Shown: positions 43,520 through 54,530 of the stretch, piece after piece
How the letters are laid out: the number at the start of each line of letters is the position of its first letter
How positions within the stretch are numbered: position 1 is the stretch's first letter
Assembly (NCBI GenBank): GCA_002917775.1
Contig: KZ627157.1
Span: 1,311,384 to 1,371,252 of the forward strand
From: Glaciozyma antarctica PI12
Lineage: Eukaryota > Basidiomycota > Microbotryomycetes > Kriegeriales > Camptobasidiaceae
DNA length: 59,869 nt
Direction: 5' to 3'
Program-made: the position numbers and the translations under genes
The notes under the pieces: model-generated
Seen by the model: the letters and a program-made list of their open reading frames with translations, nothing else
Told to the model about the DNA's origin: nothing
The model's database searches: none

Positions 43520-46500
43520 GTGCTTTGGCTTCGCTACGTCGCTGGCTGTGTGCGCTCTCTGGCTTCGGTTAAACTTATCCACAGCTCGCGCTTTCCAGCA
43601 GAGCTTGCAGCCCTAAACTGGCGGAATCCTTTCTTCGGAACTGAAGCCTCCCTCAACCCTCAGGCCGCTCCTCTGCTCGCCGCCCTTCCTCTCCCCAAAC
43701 AGCAAGGACAGCGCGGCACACGGCTATCCCAGCTTATTCGACCTGAGTCTCATCTCTCGAGGCGAGGAATACCTGCGCACTTGCGCGACAAAGCGCTCAC
43801 GCCGCCATCCAAGGCGAGTCCTCCCTCGTCTCCCTCGAGTACCAAACTGAGACGCGCTTCCACAGGCCTCCAAGTCTACTCCCCGCCCTCCCCGCTTTGG
43901 CCCCTCCCCACCCCTCCGCGACCTCTTCACCCTCCTCAGCCACCTCCTGTAATCCCCACCGCCTGGAATCTCTCTCCCTCTCCCTCTCAACTCAGCTCCC
44001 TCAGCCGCCAGCTCCGCGACCTTCGAAAAGCCTGCAAATCGTAGGACGCCAGGTCATGTACCGCCCCGGGCTTCGACAGCGAGGACGGTGAGGAACCGAA
44101 AGGAGTGCGGGAGGACGGCTGCGACTGGCACATCGACGCCAACGAGCCGGAGTGTGACACGTTCGTCTGGCTGTGCATCCTCGAAGCTTTCACCTGCGTC
44201 ACCCTTGTGGGGATGGATCTCAAGGTCAGGAGCCAGGAGGGCAAGTTGGTCGAGCGTACGCCTGCGGCTCGCGCGCAGCGTCGGACAGAGCATTTCGAGG
44301 AAGCCGAGGACCTATGCGATGATGCGGATGGTGATAAGAGGGACGAGGGTTTTGGCACGATGTCGGAGCAGGCGTACCAGGACTTCTGGATCGGCATCCT
44401 GCGGACCGTCTTGCGCTGCGAGAGGGGAGAGTGGGGAGAGGGGATGAAGGAGCTCGTTGAGGCGGCTTCTGAGCGAGAGAGCCTGATGGGCGAGTGGAGG
44501 GGTAGTCAGGAGGTGCATGGCAACGCAGGGAGGCTGCTGCTTTGGGCGACTCATACGATGTTCGAGGAGGTGCGGCTGCTGGGAGAAGACAGGCGTGTGG
44601 AGGCTCGGGGATGGCTCAACGAGCTCGAGGGGGTTATGGAGAAGCACAATGAAGAGCTGGATGAGGGATGGGGAAGGAGGTACGCGTTGGAACGGGAGAT
44701 CTTGGTGGCCGAAATTGCTCTGCTGAGTACGGAGCTCGAGAGGCTGGAGACGAACACGAGGATGAATCGGGTGGAGAGTAAAGCGAAGGAATTGGGTGAG
44801 TTTCTAACTACACGGAGAATGGGCGGAGCTGATGGATCTTGGGAATTGCGCAGCCGAGCAGCGAGTGCGGCTTGCGACGGTGGCGAGGGACCGATTGCTG
44901 GCAGGACTGCCGGAGAAGAGCGACGAGCTGCCTGTCAAGATCGAGGAGGATGCCAAGCCTGTTTTTCCGACGAAGAAGAAGGTCGTCGTCGCGGAGCCGG
45001 AATATGATGCGAAGGGCATTGTGAGCGCATTCCGTCCCTCTTCCCACGTCGTGTTCTGACTTCGGCCTCTCGCTAGATCGAACAAACATGATCGCTGTAC
45101 CTAGTTGAATGGAATGGATTTGATTCGGCCGGAGTGCCTTGGGCGCCGACTTGGGTCAGTCCCTGCGCTTTTTCCCTCCGCAAAACCCTGTGCGCTGACA
45201 GGCTGATCCAGGAGCCAAAGAAGTACCCGAACGCTGCGCTTCTAGAGTCTTGGCGTCAGGAGCAGGCATTAGATCGAGTGCAACGATCAAGGTCAGCAGC
45301 TATGAAGCCTGAGGACGGCGTCGCAGAGCCGTTCGTGCGTTCTCACCTTCTACTTTTCTGACGGCGTTGAGCTGACATGTTCTCGATTCCAGCGAGTTCT
45401 TCCGCCGCTGCCGTCCCATCTAATTCGGAGGAGGTCGGAGGACGAGGGGTCCGAGGACGAGTTATCCGAGGAAGTTATCCAGGAGGAGGAGGAGTACAAG
45501 CCCGAAGTCGGGCGCGTGAAGCCTCCTCGGTCAGTTTTGTCCCTCCCTTGTGTCGTAGGTATACTGACGAAAGATCTAGGTATCTCCCAAAGGTTTTCGA
45601 GCTCGCAACGGACAGCAGCAACCTTTCGGAAGCAGACGCAAAGAGTTCGTCTTCTCGCTACTTTCGCGATTTGCTAGCGCTGACGGTCCCCACTCCCAGT
45701 CGCTGGTGCCAACTCGAAGAACGTCTCCCTCATTCGCAAGATGCTCGCTACCGCTCTGCACGTCACGACTGGAGAAGCAGAAGCAAAGGTGGCGCTTCGG
45801 TGCGTTTCTCGCTCGCTCTCCCCTCTCTCCCACCGGCTGACTCACTTGCAGACGTGCCACCAAGCTCATGGCACAAGAAGGACTCGCGCAAGCAGATCTT
45901 ATCGCCTCCGAGACCGAGGAGGAGAAGGCCCTTCGCGCAGGCCAGAGCATCGTTCACATCACGTCTCCCGAGAACTTGACAGTATCCAGTCAGGAGTGGC
46001 ACGGCCGCCTCTGTGCAGCTCTCGAAATCGCCTTCAACGTCAAGAGCTACACCGTTTCGCACGATGGACGCAAGCTTCTGGAGGTCATCTTCTACGGGAT
46101 CGCGGACAACACGGTCGTCGCAGCTACATCGTTCGAACTGGTGCGTTCCTTTGCCTCTCCTAATCGCCTAGCTGTACCTAACGCTCCTCGCGCAGGTCTT
46201 CAACCTCGTCATCGCCTGGTCGGCAGCGAAGAAGGGACTTCGCGGTGCGACGGCGTATGAGTGCTATCGACAGGGTATCGCTTCGGGGCTCTACAAGATG
46301 GCGGAGAAGGAGCGGGACATGGAGGAGGCAGCTGCTGCGCTCGAGGGACAGCGGCGACTCGAGGCGTCGGTCGCGCAGGAGGAGCAGCAGCGGAAGGAGG
46401 AGCTCGAGCGACTTGCTCCACCTCGAGTGCTGGGTCTCGAACCTCCCGAGATTGAGCCCGTCGTCGAGCCCGTTGTCGTCGAGCCCGTTGTCGTCGAGCT

Positions 46501-47355
46501 GCCGTCGTCGAGCCCGTCGTCGTCAAGCCCGTCGTCGTCAAGCCCGTCGTCGTCGCCCGGGAGGCACTCCCTGGTTCCGCGCCGGCGCCGGGACTGCGCG
46601 CTACGATTGAGGACTTTTTCGACTCCGACGAGGAGGACGTCCCGCAAGGACGACGAGACCCCTCTTCTTCGCTCTCTTCTCTACCGAAAGATGCGGACGA
46701 CGACGATTCGGATAACGGAGGACCCGATGAGTGGGCGCGAGGCGGAGGCGATGGCTTTGATTACCGGGAGGATAGCGAGGACGACGAAGGAATGTCGGCG
46801 GATTTTGACAGCGCCGACGAGGACGACAGCGTTTGTTCGCGGAACGGATCTCCCAGCAACACTCCCGCACTTCCTCCGGCGCTCCCCTCTCCTTCCCTCG
46901 ACCTAAACTTCGCCCTTTCTCCTCCCGCCAATACCTCCGCCTCTTCCCTCGATCCCACTCCCCCACCTCGCTCCACTTCCGCCGTCGCCGAGCCTGTTCT
47001 TGCTCCCGACGACGACCCTTCGCCAACATGGGAGTCCACCGCGCAGCTAGTCTACTTTCGCCGCAACGCCGTCGCCATCGCCGACTCGTTCCCCAAGAAT
47101 CAAGGCACGAAGCTTAGGATGGGACGCAAGCGAACGGCCAAGACGTGGAATCCCCAGACGTTCAAGGCGGGCGAAAAGGACTCGACCAAGATTGATTTGA
47201 AGCGGAGGAGGATCGAGGCGGAGGTGGTGGTGAAGGAGGAGGAGGAGGAGGGGGGGAAGAGGAGGAGGATTGGGACGAGGGCGGCAAGAGTGGAGGAGGA
47301 GAGCGCGATGGCCGAGGAGGAGGAGGTGTTCGTCAAGCCGGAGCTGCTCGAGTAG
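43520..47355 (+). CDS. Chromodomain plus DUF2786 protein, interrupted; 5' end uncertain
   Basis: Conserved parts in order: a helical N-terminal region (GCDWHIDANEPECDTFVWLC; MSEQAYQDFWIGILRTVLRC), a chromodomain (EYDAKGIIEQT, then SLYLVEWNGFDSAG and WAPTWEPKKYPNAALLESW), and an acidic linker. A DUF2786 motif (SLIRKMLATALHVTTGEAEA, ATKLMAQEGLAQADLIA) joins to its usual second half (LEVIFYGIADNTVVAATSFE; YECYRQGIASGLYKMAEKE). A Glu/Asp-rich basic tail ends it. Splice phases connect all of these in one protein. No in-frame ATG exists between 43480 and 44050, so the start is not located; 43520 is only the edge of the open frame. A TGA (45089-45091) sits inside the chromodomain, and a 12-base repeat array (46454-46558) changes frame once. 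Chromodomains bind methylated histone tails; the role of DUF2786 is unknown. Confidence 0.6.
46454..46558 (+). repeat. 12-base coding minisatellite (GTCGTCGAGCCC-type)
   Basis: Roughly eight imperfect units coding for PVVVEP/PVVVKP. Near 46498-46505 one unit reads GAGCTGCC instead of GAGCCC, two bases longer, which shifts the frame. The upstream domain and the downstream acidic tail need different frames on either side of this point. Confidence 0.75.
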
Positions 47356-47681
47356 CTCTTTGATTGCAAGAATTCTGGGTTCCGCAGAGCTCCGTCTGTA
47401 AATCTACGCCCGCCGTTCCTCTCTGCTGAAACTGAAGCCTGCGAAGGTTGCGAAGCGAGATTGCGAGCGAGGTTCGCGGTGGGCGACCTTCGCTGTTTCG
47501 CGTTCTGACGGGGCAAGGAGTGACTCATCTTCCCTTCGTACCGAGCGCAACCACTTCCCACGTTTGCAGGCTCTACGACGAAGAGAGAGCATGGAACCGG
47601 CCCCGCCAGCGTCGGAGAGACTCTGAAGACCGCGCCTCGACGCGCTTTTCGCCCTTCTCCCTCCTCCCACGCCTCGCAGAG
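47356..47681. promoter_or_regulatory. Upstream region of the alpha/beta hydrolase gene
   Basis: 326 bases between the stop of the chromodomain gene and the hydrolase start; both are on the plus strand. No gene is seen. Confidence 0.45.
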
Positions 47682-49086
47682 ATGCTGTCTCCCGTGGAAC
47701 TAAGCAAGGACAAGGTGTTCCCACGCCTCCCTCCTACGCCGTACTCTTCGCAGCCCTGGAAAGGTGTGCTTCCGCCCCTCCTCTTCCTGCCTCAGCACTG
47801 ACCCACGTTCTCCCAGCGTTTTACATCGTCTACCGCCTCACCACCGCCCTAGCCCTAGCTCTTTTCTGGGCTCTCCTCCATTTCACGCCTCTCAACCCGT
47901 ACCCGCGCGTCTGGACTCTCCGCGAAACGGTTCAGCTGCGCGCCCTCCGGTACCTCGCCTATATCATCTCCGCGACCGATATGCCGCTCTACGTCAGGAG
48001 TATCACAGAACTGCCCAAGGAGGGGAGCTTGAAGCACAGCCGAGCGATCTGGATCGAGCCGGCGGGGGAGAAATGGGTCGTTGGAGTGGGGAGGAGCGAG
48101 TTGAGCGCGCCAGTTAGGATCCCCGGCTACGTGTTTGGGAAGGACGCGAAGGGGAGCGGGGAGATGAAGATTGCCGAGGGGGAGAGTGTGCTGCTGTTTA
48201 TGCATGGAGGAGGGCTGGCAATCGGTTCAGCTCATGAGGCTGACCTGACGGCGAGTACGTCCTCTCTCCTCGACCGCGGAGCCCACACGAGCTCATTCCA
48301 CTCCATAGCAATTCCTAAGGAGATTATCAAGCGCACCAAGATCTCGCACGTCCTCTCAGTCGACTACCGCAAAGTCTCGCATGGTCCCTTCCCCTCCCAG
48401 ATCCTCGACTGCGTCTCCGCCTACGCCTACCTCACCGAAACCCTCCGTGTCCCTCCCTCCAAGATCCTCTTCGCTGGAGACAGTGCTGGCGGACATCTCG
48501 CGCTCGCGTTGACGAGGTACCTCCGTGACGGGGGATGGGAGCTCCCTGGAGCTCTCCTCCTCTTCAGTCCTTGGAGCGACATGACCGCCGACCTGGAGCC
48601 CAAGAAATCCCTCGTCAAGCACCTGAACGCCGATGTCGATTTCCTCAACACCGACGCCGTACGTCCTTCCTTCCACATTCCCTCGCCACGCTAATCCTCG
48701 CACAGCTGCAACCCTATATCACCCACCGCCTACTCCTCACTAACGACGTCTCCCTCGTCGACGGACCGTACCTCTCCCCTGCTGGCTCTACAGTCCCCGC
48801 CACGCCAGCTCTGTTCAAGGATTTCCCACCCTGCTTCGTCACGGCAGGAGGGAAGGAGGTCCTCCTGACCCAGATTCGCGAGTGCGTTCGCAGGCTCAAG
48901 CTTAGCGGAGTGGAAGTTGGTGAGTCTTGCCTCCGTGCTTCCGACAAGGTGGGGCTGATGAGGCGTACAGTGTATGATGAGCAGGAGGACGCGATTCATG
49001 ATTATGAGATCTCGGATTGGTTCCAGCCGAAGATGCGGGAGAGGATTTGGAAGACGACGGCGTTGTGGGTAGATGGCAAGTTCTGA
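47682..49086 (+). CDS. Membrane-anchored alpha/beta hydrolase, hormone-sensitive lipase family
   Basis: Probable esterase or lipase. MLSPVELSKDKVFPRLPPTP opens it. After the first intron there is one transmembrane segment (VYRLTTALALALFWALLHF, about residues 30-50), so the enzyme is likely a type II protein at the ER or lipid droplet. The oxyanion loop HGGG occurs in LLFMHGGGLAIGSAHE. The nucleophile elbow is GDSAGG in ILFAGDSAGGHLALALTRYL, and the Asp/His pair lies in YDEQEDAIHDYEI near the end. Four introns of about 60 nt interrupt it, one just before the Asp/His block. The length, about 420 residues, fits fungal steryl acetyl hydrolase-like and HSL proteins. The substrate cannot be named. 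Confidence 0.87.
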
Positions 49087-49533
49087 GGGGCTGTAGACCT
49101 TATGATTATTCAGTGATTGCGTCGCAGCGATACCGTGTGCTTCAGAGCGTAGAGCGTCGAGCGGAATGAGCAGTGTGCGAGTCGTTGAGCAGATGGACCG
49201 TCGAGAGACTCGGCGAGCGTTATGGCGACTCGAAAGCTGCATTACTTCTGTCCAAACGATCCCCATTTGGCGGGTAGTCAACAAGAACAGGCAGCTGGTC
49301 TCCCTTCGCTAGGCTCGGGCCCGTGTTCGGTCGTCCCTCTACCGCTGTCGCCCTCAAAGTTCGAGTGGTCCATCTCAGAGGCTTTGCGCTGAGTAAAAAA
49401 AGGATCAGCTAAGCTCGAGCGAGTACGGCAAAGGAGAACTCACCAGCCTTCGCAGGTCCTCCGCGACTCTGCGCGTCTCGCAGCTCCTGCGACGTCGGCG
49501 CGATGCGCGCCAGTACTGTCTCCCCGCGCTTGC
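49087..49533. other. Convergent intergenic region
   Basis: About 450 bases between the stops of the hydrolase (+) and the Vps22 gene (-). It contains a TAAAAAAAG run near 49393 and no coding signal. Confidence 0.45.
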
Positions 49534-50310
49534 CTACGATCCAAAGTCGAACAGCGCCGGCACCCAGTACTCTGCTCCCGCTCCTTCCTTCCCGCTCGCC
49601 TGCTCGTCGATCCACGCCATCCCATCGCTCAGGACGGCCTTCTCCAGCGCTCGCTCGACCCGATCCATCGTCCACCCCTCCTCCCTCTTCGCTCGGTACA
49701 CCTCTCCCTTCCCCACTGCTCCTCTCCCCATCCCGCTCGCCACCTCCACCACGACGAGCGAGTCCCTGTCCAATCCCAAAGGATAGCACTGGACGACCTT
49801 CCTCCCGCCAACCTCAAGGAGCTTGTACCCACACCCCAGTGGATCAAGCGTCTCTATCGCCCTCTTTACATCCCCCTCCGTCACCTCGTTCCCCGCCCCT
49901 TTCCCTCCCCCGCTCCTCAGCATCCCCACTTTCACAATCACCTCCTCAAGCGCCACCAATCCTCCTCCCCGCTCCCTCGCCCTCAAACAAACATCCACCA
50001 CCTGCACCCCCAGCGCATAATACCAATCCCCTACACCCAGTTTGTCCCAAAGTCCTTTCGCCCCGCCTCCGAGGGGGTCGACGCCTAGCTCGGCGCAGAG
50101 CTCGGAGAAATGGGCGCGGAGGGAGCGGTTTGAGGCGATTTGGGAGCGGTGAGAGGTGGAGAATTTGGAGAGGGAGGATTGGAAGAGGGAGAGTTGGGAG
50201 GAGAGGGTAGAGGTTTGTTGAGAGGAGAGGGTGGTGGAGAGGGTGGAGTAGGAGGAGCTGGAATCGAGATGCCGTTGCAGGGAGGAGAGGCCGGCGTTGC
50301 GGCGGGTCAT
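49534..50310 (-). CDS. SNF8: ESCRT-II subunit Vps22/Snf8
   Basis: Part of ESCRT-II, which sorts ubiquitinated cargo into multivesicular bodies. Intron-free, 258 residues, close to the human length of 258. An N-terminal coiled helix (LSSQLSLFQSSLSKFSTSHR) leads to HFSELCAELGVDPL and then KLGVGDWYYALGVQVVDVCL, the most conserved block of the family. Two winged-helix domains follow, ending in MAWIDEQASGKEGAGAEYWV and PALFDFGS. The start ATG at 50310 matches the short basic N-terminus (MTRRNAGLSSL). It is divergent to the Ark/Prk kinase with 390 bases between start codons. Confidence 0.93.
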   Translation of the reverse strand: MTRRNAGLSSLQRHLDSSSSYSTLSTTLSSQQTSTLSSQLSLFQSSLSKFSTSHRSQIASNRSLRAHFSELCAELGVDPLGGGAKGLWDKLGVGDWYYALGVQVVDVCLRARERGGGLVALEEVIVKVGMLRSGGGKGAGNEVTEGDVKRAIETLDPLGCGYKLLEVGGRKVVQCYPLGLDRDSLVVVEVASGMGRGAVGKGEVYRAKREEGWTMDRVERALEKAVLSDGMAWIDEQASGKEGAGAEYWVPALFDFGS

Positions 50311-50700
50311 CTAGGTGGTCGAGAGGGTGGGGGAGGTCGTGCTGTGCTCGAGGAGAGGTGAGCTGTTGTTCGATGAGGAGGAGCGGGGAAGCGGGAGCTG
50401 GCTGCCGTACCTCAAGCGTTCGGTGGTGGGCCTTTGAGCAGTAGATCCTCTAGATAAGCAGCGTGGTCTTGCTATACGACTCAAGGGCGCAAACGAAGGC
50501 GCCTGAGAGCACGCGAGAGTTGAAGGACAAGAGAGGTGGGCGAGCTCCAACGCCTTGCTCTCCCTCCCACCCCCACCGCCAGCGCACAGCTTCACACACC
50601 GTATCTACAGCCTGCAGCTCTAACCCGACTCAGCTCCACCCAACTCCAGCTCAGCCGCCAGCTCAATCGTTCCGGCGCGGCCTCCGCCTCGTCACTCCGA

Positions 50701-53700
50701 ATGGCCTCCTCCTACCAGCAGCCGTCCTACGCCCCTCGTTCCACTTTCTCCCCGAGCGTAGGAACCACGGCAGGACTACCTCAATTCGGCGCGGCTCCGC
50801 CAGTTCCAGCGAGCGCGGTCCCGACGGGAACGCTGGCCCCTGGGACGGTCGTTCAGGTTGGAGCTTACATGGTCACGGTGGAGCGCTTTCTGAGTGAAGG
50901 TGCGTTCGGTTCGCCTCTAGAGAATCCGTTGGAGGCAGCTGCGTTGCAGAAATGGAGGGCGCAGCTGAGAAGGAGCCGAGCTTGAGCCTTGGCGGGACCT
51001 TGAGAGGGGGAAAGGGTTGGCGGGAGAGGAGTAGCTTGCTCCACTGCGACGCGGGATCCTGAGCCATCCTTGGACGTAGCCCGAGCTTCGAGGACAGCAG
51101 CTGACCCCGACTCGTTCGCTCCGCAGGCGGGTTCGCCCACGTCTACCTCGCGACTTCCTCTACTCCCATCCCCGCCGGCTCTCCCAATGCCACCACCAAG
51201 CACGTCCTCAAGCGTATCGCCGTTCCCGACAAAGCTGGAGTCGAAGAAGTGGGCAAGGAGGTCGAAGTGATGGTGCGTCCTGGTGTTAGGTGCCTCGGCG
51301 CGGGAGCTGATCCTGGCCTGTGGATCGCAGAAATTGCTCAAGTCGCACCCGCGTATCGTCAATATGATTGAGGCATCGGTTACGGAGCTGCCGGGGAGGG
51401 GATACGAGATCTACATCCTGATGGAGTGGTGCGCAGGTGCGTCGTCCCTTGACCTCGCCTCCGCGACGCTGCTGACGACATCGCAGGCGGAGGGATCATC
51501 GACATGATGAACACGCGACTGCAGAACCGATTGACGGAGAGCGAGATCCTCAAGATCTTCAGCGATACGGTCGAAGCCGTTGCGCACATGCACTATCAGT
51601 CCCCACCGCTCATCCATCGAGACCTCAAGGTATGCTCTATCAGCTTCCTCTCGAAAGCCAGCTAACGCGTTGAGACAGGTCGAGAACATTCTCCTATCCC
51701 CGCCACAGACGTACAAGCTGTGCGACTTTGGTTCGACTACGACTCCCCTCAAGCGCGTCCCTACGGCTGTCAACGAGATTCAGGCGCTCGAGGCAGAGAT
51801 CAACAAGACGACGACGTTGCAGTACCGTGCGCCCGAGCTTGTGGATGTATGGGGACGGAAGGGGTACGACGAGAAGATCGGTGAGCGAGCGCAGCGAGGA
51901 GGAGTCGCGAGCTGGAGCTGACGAGCGAGTACAGATATTTGGGCCCTTGGAGTACTCCTGTACAAGCTGTGCTACTACACCACCCCGTTCGAGGAGCATG
52001 GTCCACTGGCGATCCTGAACGCTCAGTACAAGGTCCGATCCCTCCTCATCCTCCGCTCGCAGCTCGCTGACCTCGCTCTCTGCGAAGATCCCGGCCTACC
52101 CCGCCTACTCGAACAACATCAAGACACTCATCGGTGCTATGCTGCAAGAGCGCGCTTTGGTCCGCCCCAACATATATCAAGTTCACGAGCAAGTCTGCCG
52201 CCTCCGCGGGTCATCGCTGAAGTTTGAGAACGTACGTCTTCTTCCTACCTTCCCGCCCCACGCGCTTACCACCTTCACACGCAGAAATACGCCGTCACTC
52301 CCATCCGTACCGGCAACGCCTCTCCCTCCAAATCCTCCTCGGCATACGGCAACATCCTCAGCGCCGCTGCTCCCTCCCCCGCCTCTGGCCCCTCCCTCGC
52401 CAACACTATCTCTCCCATGCGTCGCGGTCGACCCGCCAAGTCTTCAAGTCCTGCAGTCGGTGCTCCCTCGCCAGTGCAGGACAACAGGATGGTTCGCACG
52501 GGTCCCGTCAGTGCGATGGGGAACGCAGGGTGGGACACGACCTTCTCGCCAAGCAGTACTCCGGCGCCGTCGGGGCTTGGAGAGAAGAAGGACATGTTTT
52601 CCGAGCTGGTGGCGCCCGCGGGAGGGTCGAGGAATGGGTCGCCTGCGACGGGCGGCGACGCCTGGAAGATGGGGAACGGCGCTGGAGCGTTCCCGACGAC
52701 AGGGGCGTTTGCATCAACCTCGTCAACCTCGTTCGCGCCTTCATCGACGGGGACCAAGGCGTTCGTGCCGATTTCAGCATTCGGCACCTCCTTCATCCCC
52801 GCCGCCTCCTCCTCTCCCGCATCAAACTCGTTCGGCAACTCGTTCGCCCCCTCTGCCTCCTCGCCCTCCACCACATCTTTTGGCAACTCTTTCGTCCCCA
52901 CCGACTCTCCCAAACCCACCCCCGCACAACTCACTGGCGAGATCGTTCCTCCCCTCCCGCGCCGCCCTCCAGCCAAGACTTCCTTCCCTCCCATCGTCTC
53001 TCCCGCCCCTACTTTCCAGCCCTCAAACTCCAACCCCTATTTCCAGCCCAGGAAGCCGGAACTCGTCAGTCGCTCGTCGCAGACTTCACCGAACCTTCTC
53101 GGCAAGGAACGGTGGAAGGCGCCCGTCGCAGCTGTACAGAGTGCGCTCAGCCATTCGTCCATCCCCGATCTACGAGTGCCGACTCCTCAGCCGACAAAGG
53201 TGGTCCCGATCAACCTGCTAGGCGACGACGACGATTTCGCTTCGCCTCCCATCGGTCGACCAACCCCTTCCCCTGCAACACTCCCCTCGCTCGCACCCTC
53301 CACCTCATCAGCACTCAACTCGCGTGCATCGTTTGCTGGCGGAGCGAGCATCGGGTTCGAGGCGTCGAGGGGCAAGTTCCGACCCGCCAAGCCTGACCCT
53401 TCCTCGCCTGCGCCGAAGCCCAAACCCTCTTCCACACTCCCAGCAGCCGACCCGATGGATCGCTTCCCGCCGCTCGAGTCGCTCGATGCGTTGCCGGAGC
53501 CGAGAGCGAAGTCGAGGACAGAGGAGTCATGGCAGCCTATCGTGGAGAAGGAGGACGAATCGAGCGATGAGGAGCAGGTCGAGGAGGAGTACGCGCCGAG
53601 GAAGGTCGTTGCGAAGGAGCCGACTGCATCGCGTCTCGCTGGACCACGTCCTTTCCCCAATCCCCCTTCCTCGGCAGCCGTCCCTCCTCCTCCAGCCGCC

Positions 53701-54467
53701 AAGTTCGTCCCCCCCCCTCCGACCTTCGTCGCCTCGCCCGAACAAGACGCGCAAGATCGCGCCAATCTCCCTACCATCCACCGCGTCGACTCGGATTCAG
53801 AAGGTTCCATCGACCTCGGTCCCGCCCTCGCCTCAATACAGCGCTTCGCCCCTTCAGCATCCTCCAAGCATCCTCCAAGCTACCGAAGACGACTGGAACG
53901 CCCCTCTCCCGCAGTCCCGACTCCCTCCCACCCATCGTCGCTCCGAAACCCCAGTCCGTCAAACGACAAGCCGCCATCAACTCGCTCGTCTCGCGGTACG
54001 AAACCCTCTCCGTCGAACCCGGTCGCTCCTCCGCCGACGCCTCGAAACGTCCTCCTCCTCCCGCCGCGAAGCCCAAACCCGCGAGCTTGCGGCGCGACTC
54101 GGTAGGACCTTCGCGCGGAGCAGTCCCGCACTGGACGGCGCGGAAAGCCTCTGCGGAGGATTTCGTGCAGCGGTTCCCGGATTCGGAGGGACTCGAGGCG
54201 CAGCTCTCGACGCCGCCGCCTTCGACGCCTCCGAGGTTCGCGCAGGGGAAGGATCGACAGCCGTTCAAGCCTGTTCCTCCGGCGCCAGGGACGCCGGGAG
54301 CGAGGCCTTTGCCAAAGCCGCCTGTCGCTCCGACGGCAGAGGAGAAGGAGGAGGAGGAGAAGTTTGCGGGAGTGTCGAACATGCGTTCGAAGTGGGAGGG
54401 GATGGGGAAGGGAGGTGCGAGTGCGCCTGGGAAGCCAGCGGTGCGCAAGGAGTGGGGCGTAGTGTAG
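50701..54467 (+). CDS. Ark1/Prk1 family actin-regulating Ser/Thr kinase, tail frame-shifted by an 11-bp duplication
   Basis: NAK-family kinase (Ark1, Prk1, Akl1; AAK1/GAK in animals) that phosphorylates endocytic coat and actin patch proteins. [18 protein letters not shown] opens it. The kinase domain starts near residue 55: glycine loop [11 protein letters not shown], Lys in KHVLKRIAV, then [29 protein letters not shown] and DFGS (Ser after DFG is typical of this family), the YRAPEL motif and [20 protein letters not shown] follow. Introns split it into seven or so exons. A Pro/Ser-rich tail of about 700 residues has repeats of the SFGNSF type and ends [14 protein letters not shown]. At 53857-53878 an 11-base unit is repeated; the tail before and after needs different frames. 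The last frame closes at WGVV, stop 54467. Confidence 0.9.
53857..53878 (+). repeat. 11-bp tandem duplication (GCATCCTCCAA twice) in the kinase tail
   Basis: Two exact copies, 53857-53867 and 53868-53878, followed by GC. Counting one copy only, the tail would read on in the frame of [20 protein letters not shown] and reach the natural stop at 54467. Confidence 0.9.
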
Positions 54468-54530
54468 AGTCTCTATGCATTCACGGACGGTTTTATATCG
54501 CAAAGCTTCGTACATTGCCCAAACTCGCTC

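Noticed and set aside
44041-44079. In-frame TAG in the N-terminal part of the chromodomain gene
   Set aside because: A 38-40-nt intron with donor GTAGGA and acceptor GACAG removes it in phase, so it need not be a break.
39928-45091. Reassigned TGA codon (TGA read as Arg) because two TGAs stand at Arg positions
   Set aside because: Several intact genes in the window, such as the hydrolase, Pob3 and eIF2B beta, end in TGA at the expected place.
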